Position numbers and translations under genes: made by a program. Shown piece by piece: positions 1 through 8,328 of a stretch of 64,000 bases of DNA (positions are counted from its first letter, which is position 1; each line of letters starts with the position of its first letter). Below the pieces are notes generated by a model. It worked only from the letters and a program-made list of their open reading frames with translations, was not told the origin of the DNA and did no database searches. The stretch lies in NCBI RefSeq assembly GCF_028657905.1, contig NZ_CP117782.1:2728001-2792000 (forward strand), given 5' to 3'. Source of the stretch: Burkholderia sp. FERM BP-3421 (GTDB taxonomy: Bacteria; Pseudomonadota; Gammaproteobacteria; Burkholderiales; Burkholderiaceae).

Positions 1-1832
1 TCGAGCGGGTCGCGACGCTGATCGCGCAGGCGCGCGCGCAGTATCCGAACACGCTGCTGTTCGACAACGGCGACACGATCCAGGGCACGGCGCTCGCCGA
101 CTACCAGGCGCTCGTGAGCCCGGTGTCGTGCGACCAGACGCTCGCGATCTACAAGGTGATGAACGCGGCGAAGTTCGACGGCGGCGGGATCGGCAACCAC
201 GAATTCAACTACGGGCTGCCGTACCTGTCGCAGGTCACGGGCAACACCTTCAACGTGGCCGGCATGCCGGACCCGGCGCAGCAGAAGAAGTGCGCGGGCC
301 CGGATTTCCCGCAGGTGCTCGCCAACGTGGTGAGCGCGAAGACCAACGCGCCGCTGTTCCAGCCCTACACGATCATCACCCGGACGGTCACCGCGACGGC
401 GCCCGACGGCAGCACCGTGAGCGCGCCCGTGAAGGTCGGCATCATCGGCTTCACGCCGCCCGCGATCATGAACTGGGACAAGCGCTGGCTCGACGGCAAG
501 GTCTACACGCGCGGCCTGAAAGAAACCGCCGAGCAGTACGTGCCGGAAATGCGCGCGAAGGGCGCGGACCTGATCGTCGCGATCTCGCACGGCGGCCTCG
601 ACAACTCGGCGTACTCGCCGACGATGGAGAACGGCAGCTGGTGGCTGTCCACCGTGCCGGGCATCGATGCGATGCTGATCGGCCACTCGCACCAGGTGTT
701 CCCGGATGCGACGAGCACGGTCGGCCAGTTCAACCTGCCGGGCGTCGACAAGGTCAAGGGCACGGTCAACGGCGTGCCGACCGTGATGGCGAACTTCTGG
801 GGCAAGCACCTCGGCGTGATCAAGCTCGGGCTCGCCTATGACGGCAAGCGCTGGAACGTCGACAAGTCGCAGACCACGGTCGAGGCGCGCTCGATCCAGA
901 ACGCCGACAAGTCGTACGTGGCGGCCGACCCGTCGGTGTCGAAGGCGATCGCGACCGAGCATCAGGCGACCATCGACTACGTGAAGACGCCCGTCGGCCG
1001 CACCGACTACCGCATGACCAGCTACTTCGCCGACGTCGGCGATCCGGGCGCGATCCAGATCGTCAACGAGGCGCAGGCCGACTACGTGGCGACCTACGTG
1101 CAGGCCAACCTGCCGCAGTATGCGACGCTGCCGGTGCTGTCGGTGAGCGCGCCGTTCAAGAGCGGCTTCGGCGGCGGCAACGACTTCACCGACGTCGCGC
1201 CGGGCGCGCTCGCGATCAACAACGCGGCCGACCTGTACCTGTACCCGAACACCGTGTACGCGGTGAAGGTGAGCGGCGCGGACCTGAAGAACTGGCTCGA
1301 GACCGCGGCGAAGCGCTTCAACACGATCGATCCGACCAAGCCGACCGTGCAGAAGCTCGTCAGCGCTTTCCCCGGCTACAACTTCGACATGTTCACGTCG
1401 GCCGACCTGAGCTACGAGATCGACGTCACGCAGGCGCCGGGCGGCCGCATCAAGAACCTGCTGTACAAGGGCGCGCCGCTCGATCCGAACGCGCAGTTCA
1501 TCGTCGCGACCAACAACTACCGCGCGAGCGGTGGCGGCAACTTCCCGGGCCTCGACGGCAGCAAGACGATCTTCGCGTCGCCGGATGCGAACCGCGACGT
1601 GCTGATCGCGTACATCAAGAAGCGCGTCAACATCACGCGCACGGCCGATGGCTCGGCGCGCAGCTGGCGCTTCACGAAGCTCGCCGGTTCGGTCGCGCAC
1701 GTGCAGTTCGCGTCGGCGCCGAACCTGCTCGCGGAAGCGACCAAGGCCGGCCTGATCGGCATCACGCAGGTGGCGGCCGACGACGGCACGGGCAAGAACC
1801 TCGCGACCTATGAAATCGACCTGACGCAATGA
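1..1832 (+). CDS. CpdB/UshA-type bifunctional 2',3'-cyclic nucleotide phosphodiesterase/5'-nucleotidase, 5' end outside window
   Basis: Periplasmic metallophosphoesterase that releases phosphate and nucleosides from (cyclic) nucleotides. The open frame runs in from the left edge (first full codon at base 3), so the start codon and signal peptide are missing. Visible in order: the metal-binding motif DNGDTIQGT at the edge, GNHEFNYG about 40 residues later, GHSHQVF near the middle, then a C-terminal 5'-nucleotidase domain with the substrate-loop region SAPFKSGFGGGNDFTDV. The order and wording of the motifs match CpdB better than UshA (family knowledge). About 610 residues are visible, so only the N-terminus is lost. 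Its TGA overlaps the ATG of the Sel1 gene (ATGA), suggesting coupled translation. Confidence 0.88.
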   Translation, partial: ERVATLIAQARAQYPNTLLFDNGDTIQGTALADYQALVSPVSCDQTLAIYKVMNAAKFDGGGIGNHEFNYGLPYLSQVTGNTFNVAGMPDPAQQKKCAGPDFPQVLANVVSAKTNAPLFQPYTIITRTVTATAPDGSTVSAPVKVGIIGFTPPAIMNWDKRWLDGKVYTRGLKETAEQYVPEMRAKGADLIVAISHGGLDNSAYSPTMENGSWWLSTVPGIDAMLIGHSHQVFPDATSTVGQFNLPGVDKVKGTVNGVPTVMANFWGKHLGVIKLGLAYDGKRWNVDKSQTTVEARSIQNADKSYVAADPSVSKAIATEHQATIDYVKTPVGRTDYRMTSYFADVGDPGAIQIVNEAQADYVATYVQANLPQYATLPVLSVSAPFKSGFGGGNDFTDVAPGALAINNAADLYLYPNTVYAVKVSGADLKNWLETAAKRFNTIDPTKPTVQKLVSAFPGYNFDMFTSADLSYEIDVTQAPGGRIKNLLYKGAPLDPNAQFIVATNNYRASGGGNFPGLDGSKTIFASPDANRDVLIAYIKKRVNITRTADGSARSWRFTKLAGSVAHVQFASAPNLLAEATKAGLIGITQVAADDGTGKNLATYEIDLTQ

Positions 1833-2686
1833 GGCACGCGATGCGCAACGTTGAATTCGTGACGATCGGCTCGCCGGCGGGCAGCCCGCTGCGGCGCCTG
1901 CTGCGCGCGCGGCTCGCGCCGCCCGGCATGCTCGCGCTCGCGGCGGTGCTCGCCGCCGGCGTGGCGGCGGCCGGCTGGACGGCTCGCGCGCCCGCGCCTG
2001 CCAGCCGCGCGCAGATCGAGGAATGGCAGGCGATGGTCGCCCAGGCGAGCGAGCCGCGCGCGCTGCAGAAGCTGCGCGAGCTGGCGCGGCACGGCTCGGG
2101 CGACGCGCAGGCGGCGCTCGGCGTCGCGCTGCTCGGCGCCCGCGAGCCGGGGCTGCGCGACGAGGGCTTCGGCTGGCTGGAGACCGCCGCGCATGGCGGC
2201 GCGCGCGACGGCAAGGCGCCCGCCAGCGCGCGCGCCGCGCAGCTCGCGCTCGGCAAGGCGCTGCTGCTCGGCAGCGGCGTCGCGCGCGACTACCCGCGCG
2301 CGCTGGCGCTGCTGCGCCCGGTCGCGGCCGCGGGCGACCCCGCCGCCGGCTACTATCTCGGGCTCATGTATCGCAGCGGCTACGGCACGCCGGCCGATCC
2401 GGCCGCCGCCGCGCGCTGGTTCGAGCAGGCGGCGCGCCAGGGCATCCCGGCCGCGCAGTTCATGCTCGCGAACGCCTATCGCGACGGCAGCGGCGTGCCG
2501 CGCGACGAGGCGCGCGCGCTCGAACTGTACCGGCACGCGGCCGACCATGAGTTGCCCGAGGCCGTGCAGACGCTCGCGATGGCGTATCGCAACGGCGAAC
2601 TGGGGCTCGCGCGCGACGAGGCCGAGTACCACGCCCAGTGGATCGAGACCGCGCACGCGCTCAAGCATCCGGTGAGCGCGCCCTGA
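1829..2686 (+). CDS. Sel1-repeat (tetratricopeptide-like) protein, membrane anchored
   Basis: 285 residues. An N-terminal hydrophobic stretch (about residues 27-47, rich in Ala/Leu/Val) looks like a signal anchor. It is followed by several Sel1-like repeats of about 36 residues, each with the A-x-x-x-L-G-x-x-Y-x-x-G-x-G-V pattern; the clearest are YYLGLMYRSGYGTPADPAAA and the next unit, FMLANAYRDGSGVPRDEARA. Sel1 repeats normally mediate protein-protein contacts; the partner is unknown. The start overlaps the stop of the nucleotidase by four bases, so the two are probably co-transcribed. A second ATG at 1841 is an equally possible start. The C-terminus ends shortly after the last repeat. Confidence 0.75.
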   Translation: MRHAMRNVEFVTIGSPAGSPLRRLLRARLAPPGMLALAAVLAAGVAAAGWTARAPAPASRAQIEEWQAMVAQASEPRALQKLRELARHGSGDAQAALGVALLGAREPGLRDEGFGWLETAAHGGARDGKAPASARAAQLALGKALLLGSGVARDYPRALALLRPVAAAGDPAAGYYLGLMYRSGYGTPADPAAAARWFEQAARQGIPAAQFMLANAYRDGSGVPRDEARALELYRHAADHELPEAVQTLAMAYRNGELGLARDEAEYHAQWIETAHALKHPVSAP

Positions 2687-3068
2687 GCCTGTCCGGGCGG
2701 CGCGTGGCGGCAGCGGCGAGCCGGGCGCCGGGAAAGCGCCGTGCCGGTCATGGCGACGGCGGCGGGCGGTGGGACGCCGTCGTCGTCGAACCAAGGGTGG
2801 ACATCGGCGGCCCGGTCGCGCGCGTCGCGCCGGCCGGCGCCCTCGACCATGAAGCGCCCCGCCTGTCGCTGCAATCCTCCGCCGACGCCTTGCGCGCTCG
2901 GCGGGCGCGCGAACACGGCCTCGCACGCTCGGGCCTCCCGTGCCGAAAAGAAAGTGAAAGGCGGGCTCGACGCCGCATTCGTCGAGCGGCGCGCGCCTCG
3001 CGCCGACCTCGCCCGATCGATCCGCGCGTCCGTCGCGCCCCCCGGTCGGCTCTCGTACAATAGCCGCC
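2687..3068. other. Intergenic region upstream of birA
   Basis: 382 bases with no supported gene; the open frames crossing it are high-GC shadows. A TACAAT hexamer at 3056-3061 lies only 7 bases before the birA ATG. If it is the -10 element, the birA transcript would be leaderless or nearly so. No convincing -35 and no terminator hairpin for the Sel1 gene was seen. Confidence 0.5.
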
Positions 3069-3983
3069 ATGACAGCCACTCCCCTGCCCGCTCACGCGAC
3101 CATCGATCTGGTGCGCATCGGCTCGCTGCTCGTCGCCGCGCAACCGCCCTGGCCGCTCGATGTCGTCGCCGCCACCGGCTCGACCAATGCCGACCTCGCG
3201 CAACAACTGAAGGCGCTGCCGCGCACGCGCGAGGCGCTGCCCCGGCCGATCGTCCGGGTCGCCTACGAACAGACCGCCGGCCGCGGCCGCCAGGGCCGCC
3301 CCTGGTTCGCGCAGCCCGGCAACGCGCTGCTGTGCTCGGTCGGCTGCGTGCTGCCGCGCCCCGTGGAGCAGCTCGGCGGCCTGAGCCTCGCGGTCGGCGT
3401 CGCGCTCGCCGAAGGGCTCTCGGCCCTGCCGCTCGAAGCCGGCCACGGCGTCGCGCTCAAATGGCCCAACGACCTGCTCGGCACCTTCACCGCGAACGGC
3501 GCGACCGGCCTCACGGGCAAGCTCGCCGGCATCCTGATCGAAACCGTCTGGCACACCCGCGACGCGACCGCCGCCGTGATCGGCTTCGGCATCAACGTGC
3601 GCGGCGCGGAAGCGGTCGCGGCCGACGTCGCCGCGCTGCGCGCGAGCAACGCGACGCTCGCCAGCGGGCTGCCGCCCACCGCGCTGTCGTCCGCGTGGCC
3701 CGCCGCGAACCTCACCGATACGCTCGCCGCCGCGCTCAACGCACTGTCGCCCGCGCTCGCGCTGTTCGGCACGCAGGGGTTCGCGCCGTTCCGCGCGCGC
3801 TGGAACGCGCTGCATGCGCATGCGGACCGCGAGGTCATGCTGCTCGAACAAGGCGTCGAGATCGCGCGCGGCACCGCGACGGGCGTCGACGACACGGGCC
3901 AGTTGCTGCTCGACACCGCCACCGGCCGTCAGGTGATCGCCGCCGGCGACATCTCGCTGCGGGAGCCCGGGAGTCGTCCGTGA
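3069..3983 (+). CDS. birA: Biotin--[acetyl-CoA carboxylase] ligase, without HTH domain
   Basis: Attaches biotin to the biotin carboxyl carrier protein of acetyl-CoA carboxylase and related enzymes via biotinyl-AMP, in the cytoplasm. 304 residues. The catalytic BPL/LPL domain begins almost at once (GSTNADLAQQ at about 37-46). The glycine-rich biotin/ATP loop GRGRQGRPWF is at 71-80, KWPND follows near 140, and GFGINVRG lies downstream. There is no N-terminal winged-helix domain of the E. coli kind, so this should be a monofunctional ligase rather than the bio repressor. It overlaps the GTG of coaX by four bases (GTGA). The bio operon itself is about 35 kb away in this window. Confidence 0.93.
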   Translation: MTATPLPAHATIDLVRIGSLLVAAQPPWPLDVVAATGSTNADLAQQLKALPRTREALPRPIVRVAYEQTAGRGRQGRPWFAQPGNALLCSVGCVLPRPVEQLGGLSLAVGVALAEGLSALPLEAGHGVALKWPNDLLGTFTANGATGLTGKLAGILIETVWHTRDATAAVIGFGINVRGAEAVAADVAALRASNATLASGLPPTALSSAWPAANLTDTLAAALNALSPALALFGTQGFAPFRARWNALHAHADREVMLLEQGVEIARGTATGVDDTGQLLLDTATGRQVIAAGDISLREPGSRP

Positions 3984-4759
3984 ACGGCCCGGTCCTGCTG
4001 ATCGACGCCGGCAACAGCCGGATCAAGTGGGCCCTCGCGGCGCCGGACGGCGAGCTGGGCGCGGGCGGCGCGTTCGGGCACGCGCCCGGCGACGCGCCCG
4101 ACTGGTCGGCCCTGCCCGCGCCGCGCGGCGCCTGGATCTCCAACGTCGCCGGCCCCGAGGTCGCGGCGCGGCTCGACGCACTGCTCGACGCGCGCTGGCC
4201 CGCGCTGCCGCGCACGACGATCCGCGCGCGCACCGCGCAATGCGGCGTCGTCAACGGCTACGCGACGCCCGACCAGCTGGGCAGCGACCGCTGGGCGGGC
4301 CTGATCGGCGCGCGCGCGGCGTTTCCGGACGAACACCTGCTGATCGCCACCTTCGGTACCGCGACCACGCTCGAAGCCTTGCGCGCCGACGGCCGCTTCA
4401 CGGGCGGACTGATCGCGCCGGGCTGGAGCCTGATGATGCGCGCGCTCGGCGCCCACACGGCGCAGTTGCCGACCCTGACGGCCGACGCCGCGACGCGCCT
4501 GCTCGACGCAGCGGCGTCGCAGCCGGCGGAACCGTTCGCCGTCGACACGCCGCACGCGCTGTCCGCCGGCTGCCTGTACGCGCAGGCCGGGCTGATCGAG
4601 CGCGCGGCGCGCGATCTCGCCGCCGCGTGGCGCGCGCCGATCCGCGTCGTGCTGTCGGGCGGCGCGGCCGATGCGATCGCACAAGCGCTGAGCCTCGCGC
4701 ACACGCGCCATGATTCACTGGTGTTGTCGGGTCTCGCGCGGATCGCGCAGGCGGCCTGA
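3980..4759 (+). CDS. coaX: Type III pantothenate kinase
   Basis: Phosphorylates pantothenate to 4'-phosphopantothenate, the first step of coenzyme A synthesis. 259 residues from a GTG start that overlaps the birA stop. The ASKHA-fold phosphate-1 motif DAGNSRIKW lies at residues 9-17. DQLGSDRWAGLIGA and the ATFGTATT phosphate-2 loop follow, then GGLIAPGW and a C-terminal VLSGGAAD adenosine motif. Type III enzymes need a monovalent cation and are not inhibited by CoA (family knowledge). The birA-coaX pairing is a standard arrangement in beta-proteobacteria. The GTG start is chosen because it is the first in-frame initiator before the phosphate motif and gives tight coupling. Confidence 0.93.
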   Translation: MNGPVLLIDAGNSRIKWALAAPDGELGAGGAFGHAPGDAPDWSALPAPRGAWISNVAGPEVAARLDALLDARWPALPRTTIRARTAQCGVVNGYATPDQLGSDRWAGLIGARAAFPDEHLLIATFGTATTLEALRADGRFTGGLIAPGWSLMMRALGAHTAQLPTLTADAATRLLDAAASQPAEPFAVDTPHALSAGCLYAQAGLIERAARDLAAAWRAPIRVVLSGGAADAIAQALSLAHTRHDSLVLSGLARIAQAA

Positions 4760-4862
4760 GGCGCGCGCGGCGTCGAGGGAGAAGCATCGAGGAGCCGGCG
4801 GCAGGCGCGCCGGCATGGGCTGCAAGGACTGATAACCGGTCGAACCGGTGGGAGGCTTGACG

Positions 4863-5168
4863 ATGCTGCGCTGGCTGATAGCTGTGCTGTTTCTCGCCAA
4901 CATGCTCGCGTTTGTCGTGATGCGCGGCACGTTCGGGCCGTTGCCCGCGGCCGGCCCGCGCGAGCCCGGCCATCTCGCGCAACAGGTGCGCCCCGACGCG
5001 CTGCGGGTGACCGCGCTCGCGCAGGCGGCGGACCAGCCGGTGGTCGGCGGCCCGATCGAGCAGCCGAACCTGGACGCCGAACCGCTCGACGCCGCCTCGG
5101 CGGCTGCGCCGGCCTCCGCGCCGGGGGCCGCCTCCGCGGCCGCGCCCGCCTCGGCCGCGCCGGGCTGA
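4863..5168 (+). CDS. Small membrane-anchored protein, Ala/Pro-rich tail
   Basis: 101 residues. One N-terminal membrane segment (about residues 3-21) is followed by a short conserved-looking stretch (HLAQQVRPDALRV) and then a low-complexity Ala/Ser/Pro/Gly tail. The ATG at 4863 is preferred over the in-frame GTG at 4848 because a GGGAGG ribosome-binding site sits at 4849-4854. It follows coaX by about 100 bases. In some beta-proteobacteria the gene at this place encodes a SPOR-domain protein; here only an anchor-like N-terminus is present, with no SPOR domain, so it may be a shortened relative (inference). Function unknown. Confidence 0.6.
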   Translation: MLRWLIAVLFLANMLAFVVMRGTFGPLPAAGPREPGHLAQQVRPDALRVTALAQAADQPVVGGPIEQPNLDAEPLDAASAAAPASAPGAASAAAPASAAPG

Positions 5169-5194
5169 CGCGCCCCGGGCGACGCGCCCCGGGC
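5167..5194. repeat. Exact tandem 14-mer (two copies)
   Basis: The 14-base unit GACGCGCCCCGGGC occurs twice back to back at 5167-5180 and 5181-5194, followed by a partial third copy. It lies between two convergent genes and starts inside the stop region of the small membrane protein. No clear terminator is formed. Confidence 0.7.
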
Positions 5195-5214
5195 TGACGC
5201 GCCGTGCGCGCGGC

Positions 5215-5697
5215 TCAGCCGTGCGCGCGGACCTTCTTCAGCAAGGCGGTGGTCGAGCGCTCGAACTCGAACGGGATCGCGAGCGCCCGGCCGCCCCAGC
5301 CGCGCACGAGCGCCGATTCCGGCAGCGCATCCATGTCGTAGTCGCCGCCCTTCACGAGGACGTCGGGGCGCAGCGCCCCGATCAGCGCGACCGGCGTCTG
5401 CTCCTCGAAACCCACCACCCAGTCCACGCATTCGAGCGCGGCGAGCAGCGCCATCCGGTCTTCCTGGCGATTGATCGGCCGGTCGTCGCCCTTGCCGAGC
5501 ATGCGCACCGAGGCGTCGCTGTTCACCCCGACGATCAGGGTCGCGCCGAGCGCCTTCGCGTCGGCCAGATAGGTGACGTGGCCGCGATGCAGGATGTCGA
5601 ACACGCCGTTCGTGAACACGACGGGCCCGTTCAGCGACGCTCGCAGCGCGGCCAGTGCGTCGCGGGTGATCAGCTTGCGTTCGAAGGAGGCGGGCAT
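5215..5697 (-). CDS. rfaE2: D-glycero-beta-D-manno-heptose 1-phosphate adenylyltransferase
   Basis: Transfers AMP to heptose 1-phosphate to give ADP-heptose, the precursor of the lipopolysaccharide inner core. 160 residues, the size of a stand-alone nucleotidyltransferase domain; the kinase half (RfaE1) is not fused and is not nearby. The nucleotidyltransferase motif TNGVFDILHRGHVTYL (HxGH type) is near residues 28-43. GVNSDASVR and DVLVKGGDY follow. An in-frame ATG at 5703 also exists; 5697 is preferred because a GGAA sits at a better distance. Convergent with the small membrane protein gene. Confidence 0.9.
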   Translation of the reverse strand: MPASFERKLITRDALAALRASLNGPVVFTNGVFDILHRGHVTYLADAKALGATLIVGVNSDASVRMLGKGDDRPINRQEDRMALLAALECVDWVVGFEEQTPVALIGALRPDVLVKGGDYDMDALPESALVRGWGGRALAIPFEFERSTTALLKKVRAHG

Positions 5698-5746
5698 AGG
5701 CATTTCCGTGCGGTGATGAGAGGGGCCGCGGCAAACGCGGCGCCCA

Positions 5747-5782
5747 AAGAAAAAGCCCGCGGGCGGAACCGGCGGGCTTTCC
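5747..5782 (-). terminator. Rho-independent terminator of the ferritin-like gene
   Basis: Read on the minus strand, an AAGCCCGC arm, a short GC-rich loop and a GCGGGCTT arm are followed by a T-rich run. It lies just past the stop of the diiron protein and ahead of rfaE2, so the two are probably separate transcripts. Confidence 0.75.
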
Positions 5783-5798
5783 GGGCGCGGCCGGCGCG

Positions 5799-6668
5799 TC
5801 AGGCCGGCTGAATCGAGCCCGTTTCCGCCTGCAGCCGCAAGGTGACTTCCTTGCGATAGCGGTTCAGTTCCTGCGCGGTCGCGAAGGTGCGTTCGAACAG
5901 GATCGACAGATTGTGCAGGATCCGCTCGACCACCTTCTTCTCCCACTCGCCGTCGAAACGGATCTGCTCGTCGAGCCAGCGCTCGAGCCATTCCGGATCG
6001 GGCAGGCGCGACTGCACCGTGTCGCGCGGGAACAGCGCCTGGTTCACGTGCAGGTTGGTCGGGTGCAGCGGCTTCTCGGTGCGGCGCGCCGACGCCATCA
6101 GCACGCCGATCTTCGCGAACGCCGCGCGCGCGACGTCGCCGCAGTTCGTGAGCGCCTTCTTCATGTAGCGCAGGTACGCGCCGCCGTGACGCGCCTCGTC
6201 GCGCGAGATGGTCTCGTAGATGTGCTTGATCACGGGCTCCGTGTGCCACTCGGCCGCGCGGCGATACCAGTGGTTCAGGCGGATCTCGCCGCAGAAGTGC
6301 AGCATCAGGGTTTCCAGCGGCGGCGCCGGATCGAACTCGAAGCGCACCGCGTGCAGCTCCTCCTCGGTCGGCATCATCTCCGGCTTGAAGCGGCGCAGGT
6401 ATTCCATCAGCACCAGCGAATGCTTCTGCTCCTCGAAGAACCAGACGCTCATGAATGCCGAGAAATCGCTGTCGTGGTGGTTGTCGCGCAGGAACATCTC
6501 CGTCGCGGGCAACGCCGACCACTCGGTGATCGCGTTCATCTTGATCGTCCTCGCCTGCTCATCCGTCAGCAGCGACGCGTCGAACTTGTCCCACGGGATG
6601 TCCTTCTCCATATCCCAGCGGACAGCTTCGAGCGATTTGTAAAGTTCCGGATAAAGCATGGTGTTCAT
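5799..6668 (-). CDS. Ferritin-like diiron-carboxylate protein
   Basis: 289 residues, mostly helical. The class I diiron ligand pattern is visible: candidate Glu49/Glu57, FFEEQKH (Glu80, His83), Glu127 in GEIRLNHWY, and DEARH (Glu157, His160). This four-helix arrangement is shared by acyl-ACP desaturases, AurF-type N-oxygenases and ribonucleotide reductase R2. The sequence does not let me assign a substrate. The start at 6668 is preceded by an AGGGGTGGG ribosome-binding region. A terminator follows the gene. Monocistronic, with a 436-base upstream gap. It could be an oxygenase/desaturase rather than an iron store, since the EExxH and DExxH pair is typical of O2-activating enzymes. Confidence 0.8.
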   Translation of the reverse strand: MNTMLYPELYKSLEAVRWDMEKDIPWDKFDASLLTDEQARTIKMNAITEWSALPATEMFLRDNHHDSDFSAFMSVWFFEEQKHSLVLMEYLRRFKPEMMPTEEELHAVRFEFDPAPPLETLMLHFCGEIRLNHWYRRAAEWHTEPVIKHIYETISRDEARHGGAYLRYMKKALTNCGDVARAAFAKIGVLMASARRTEKPLHPTNLHVNQALFPRDTVQSRLPDPEWLERWLDEQIRFDGEWEKKVVERILHNLSILFERTFATAQELNRYRKEVTLRLQAETGSIQPA

Positions 6669-7104
6669 GGTCCCACCCCTGTTCTGCGCAATGCGACATC
6701 TAAACGAGATTGTTGCGGATACACCGCCCGGTGCAGGGGCGCTCTCGCAACCAAGTCAATAATTTTACGCGCCAAACCAGCCCGCGGATGCAGGTTTCGC
6801 ACCGATTGCGGGCGGCCTTGCAGCCGCTGTGGGGCAAGCCGCACGAAGCAATCCGCTGAAGCGGAGCCGCCCGCGCGTGCCTGTGAAGACGCCGGCGTCC
6901 TGCCGGCTTCGTTGTCGGGCCTGCTCGCGCAGCCGTCCAGGACGGGGGCGCGGCGGGCTGCTCGATATGGTGTATTCGGCGGCGGCCATGATAGCACGCG
7001 ACCATGACCGATCCGCGACACCGGATTCGCCCCGATTGACGCCGCTGCGGCAAAGCGCCGCACCGAAAGTCGGCCGAAAGCGTCGCGTAAATGCAACCCG
7101 GCGG
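6669..7104. other. Intergenic region, promoter side of the diiron gene
   Basis: 436 bases between the start of the diiron gene and the stop of the patatin gene, both on the minus strand. AT content is higher around 6700-6770 than in the flanks, and a minus-strand TTGACT lies near 6755, so the diiron promoter is probably here, but no matching -10 was found. No gene is supported. Confidence 0.4.
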
Positions 7105-8298
7105 TCAGGCCCCGTGATTGCCCGCGCCGCGCGGCGCGCGCGGCGCATCCGCCTGCGCGATCCAGCCGGCCAGCGCCTCGCGCTGGCCGAGCGCGTCGCG
7201 ATAGCCCAGCGCCACCAGCTCGCGCGCGAATTCGGACTCGAACAGCAGGTAGCTCGCGAACGACGCGCCGGCCGGCTGGTTGCCGCCCACCGCGCCCAGC
7301 AGCCCGCGCACCGACAGGGGCAGGCGCTTCAGGTGCTTCGCCGCGATCAGCTCGATGCGCTCGGACGGCGCGATCGCGAGCACGTCGACGTGCCGCCAGC
7401 CGCTTTCGGGTTCCACATGGTGCGGCAGGTGCTCGATCACGCCGTTGATGTGCTCGATCCGCTCGATGTCGGTGCCGATCGAATCGAGGAACACGCTCGC
7501 AAGCACCTGCTGGCCGATCTGCGCGAGCGACGGGTAGCCGCGCCCGCCGCCGTTCAAGGCCGGCACCTCGGGCCGCGCCGCGGCGGCGCCGACCACCACG
7601 ATGCGGTCCGCGCCGAAGTGGATCGCGGGGGACAGCGGCGCGATCTGGCGGATCGAGCCGTCGCCGAAATATTCGATCTGGCCGTCCAGCACGAGCGGCA
7701 CCGCCGGGAACACGAACGGGATCGCCGACGACGCGAGCAGGTGCGCGGCCGACAGGTCCACCATGCGCGCCGTGCGCTGCGCGCGCCGCCACGCGTGGAT
7801 CGGCTCGCTCGCCTGGTAGAAGGTCAGGTGGCGGCCGCTCGTATAGCTGAGCGCCGTCACCGACAACGCATGCAGGGTGCGCGCCTCCAGCATCTGCTCG
7901 ATCCGGTGGAAGTTCAGCTCGCGCTGCAGCAGGTGCGCGAGCGGACTGTTGTCGAGCAGGCCGCGCGGTGCGCGGCGCGCGGCCCAGCCGACGCTCATCG
8001 CCGCGAGCCAGCGCGCGCCGGCGGCCGCGATGCCGAGCCAGTCGGTGCGGTACACGTGGTCCGCGCGCAGTTGCTCCCAGAACGCGAGCAGGCGGCGGGC
8101 GCCGTGCTCGAAATCGTCGGCGTGGCTCGCGAGGGACGTCGCGTTGATCGCGCCCGCCGACGAACCGCAGATCACCGCGAACGGCAATTCGCGCCGATCC
8201 GGCAGGGCCGCGCGCGCGATCTCGGCCAGCGCCTTCAGCACGCCGGTCTGATACGCGGCGCGCGCGCCGCCGCCCATCAGCACGAGCGCGAGCCGCAT
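7105..8298 (-). CDS. Patatin-like phospholipase
   Basis: 397-residue serine acyl hydrolase of the patatin family. The oxyanion loop GGGARAAYQTGVL is at residues 9-21, the nucleophile elbow GSSAG at 45-49 (Ser47), and the catalytic aspartate in FGDGS at about Asp213, so the Ser-Asp dyad is complete. No signal peptide; likely cytoplasmic or membrane/granule associated. Probable reaction: release of fatty acids from phospholipid or related esters. It lies 30 bases downstream of phaM on the same strand, probably as an operon, which hints at a link to polyhydroxyalkanoate granule surfaces (inference). The start codon follows the conserved LALVLMGGGARA block with no room for extension. Confidence 0.88.
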   Translation of the reverse strand: MRLALVLMGGGARAAYQTGVLKALAEIARAALPDRRELPFAVICGSSAGAINATSLASHADDFEHGARRLLAFWEQLRADHVYRTDWLGIAAAGARWLAAMSVGWAARRAPRGLLDNSPLAHLLQRELNFHRIEQMLEARTLHALSVTALSYTSGRHLTFYQASEPIHAWRRAQRTARMVDLSAAHLLASSAIPFVFPAVPLVLDGQIEYFGDGSIRQIAPLSPAIHFGADRIVVVGAAAARPEVPALNGGGRGYPSLAQIGQQVLASVFLDSIGTDIERIEHINGVIEHLPHHVEPESGWRHVDVLAIAPSERIELIAAKHLKRLPLSVRGLLGAVGGNQPAGASFASYLLFESEFARELVALGYRDALGQREALAGWIAQADAPRAPRGAGNHGA

Positions 8299-8328
8299 GC
8301 GCGCCTCAGCGGAGCCCGGCGCCGCGCA

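Noticed and set aside
2741..4759. Long frame extending coaX upstream through birA
   Set aside because: The first 400 codons are an off-frame reading of birA; the coaX phosphate motif starts only after the GTG at 3980.
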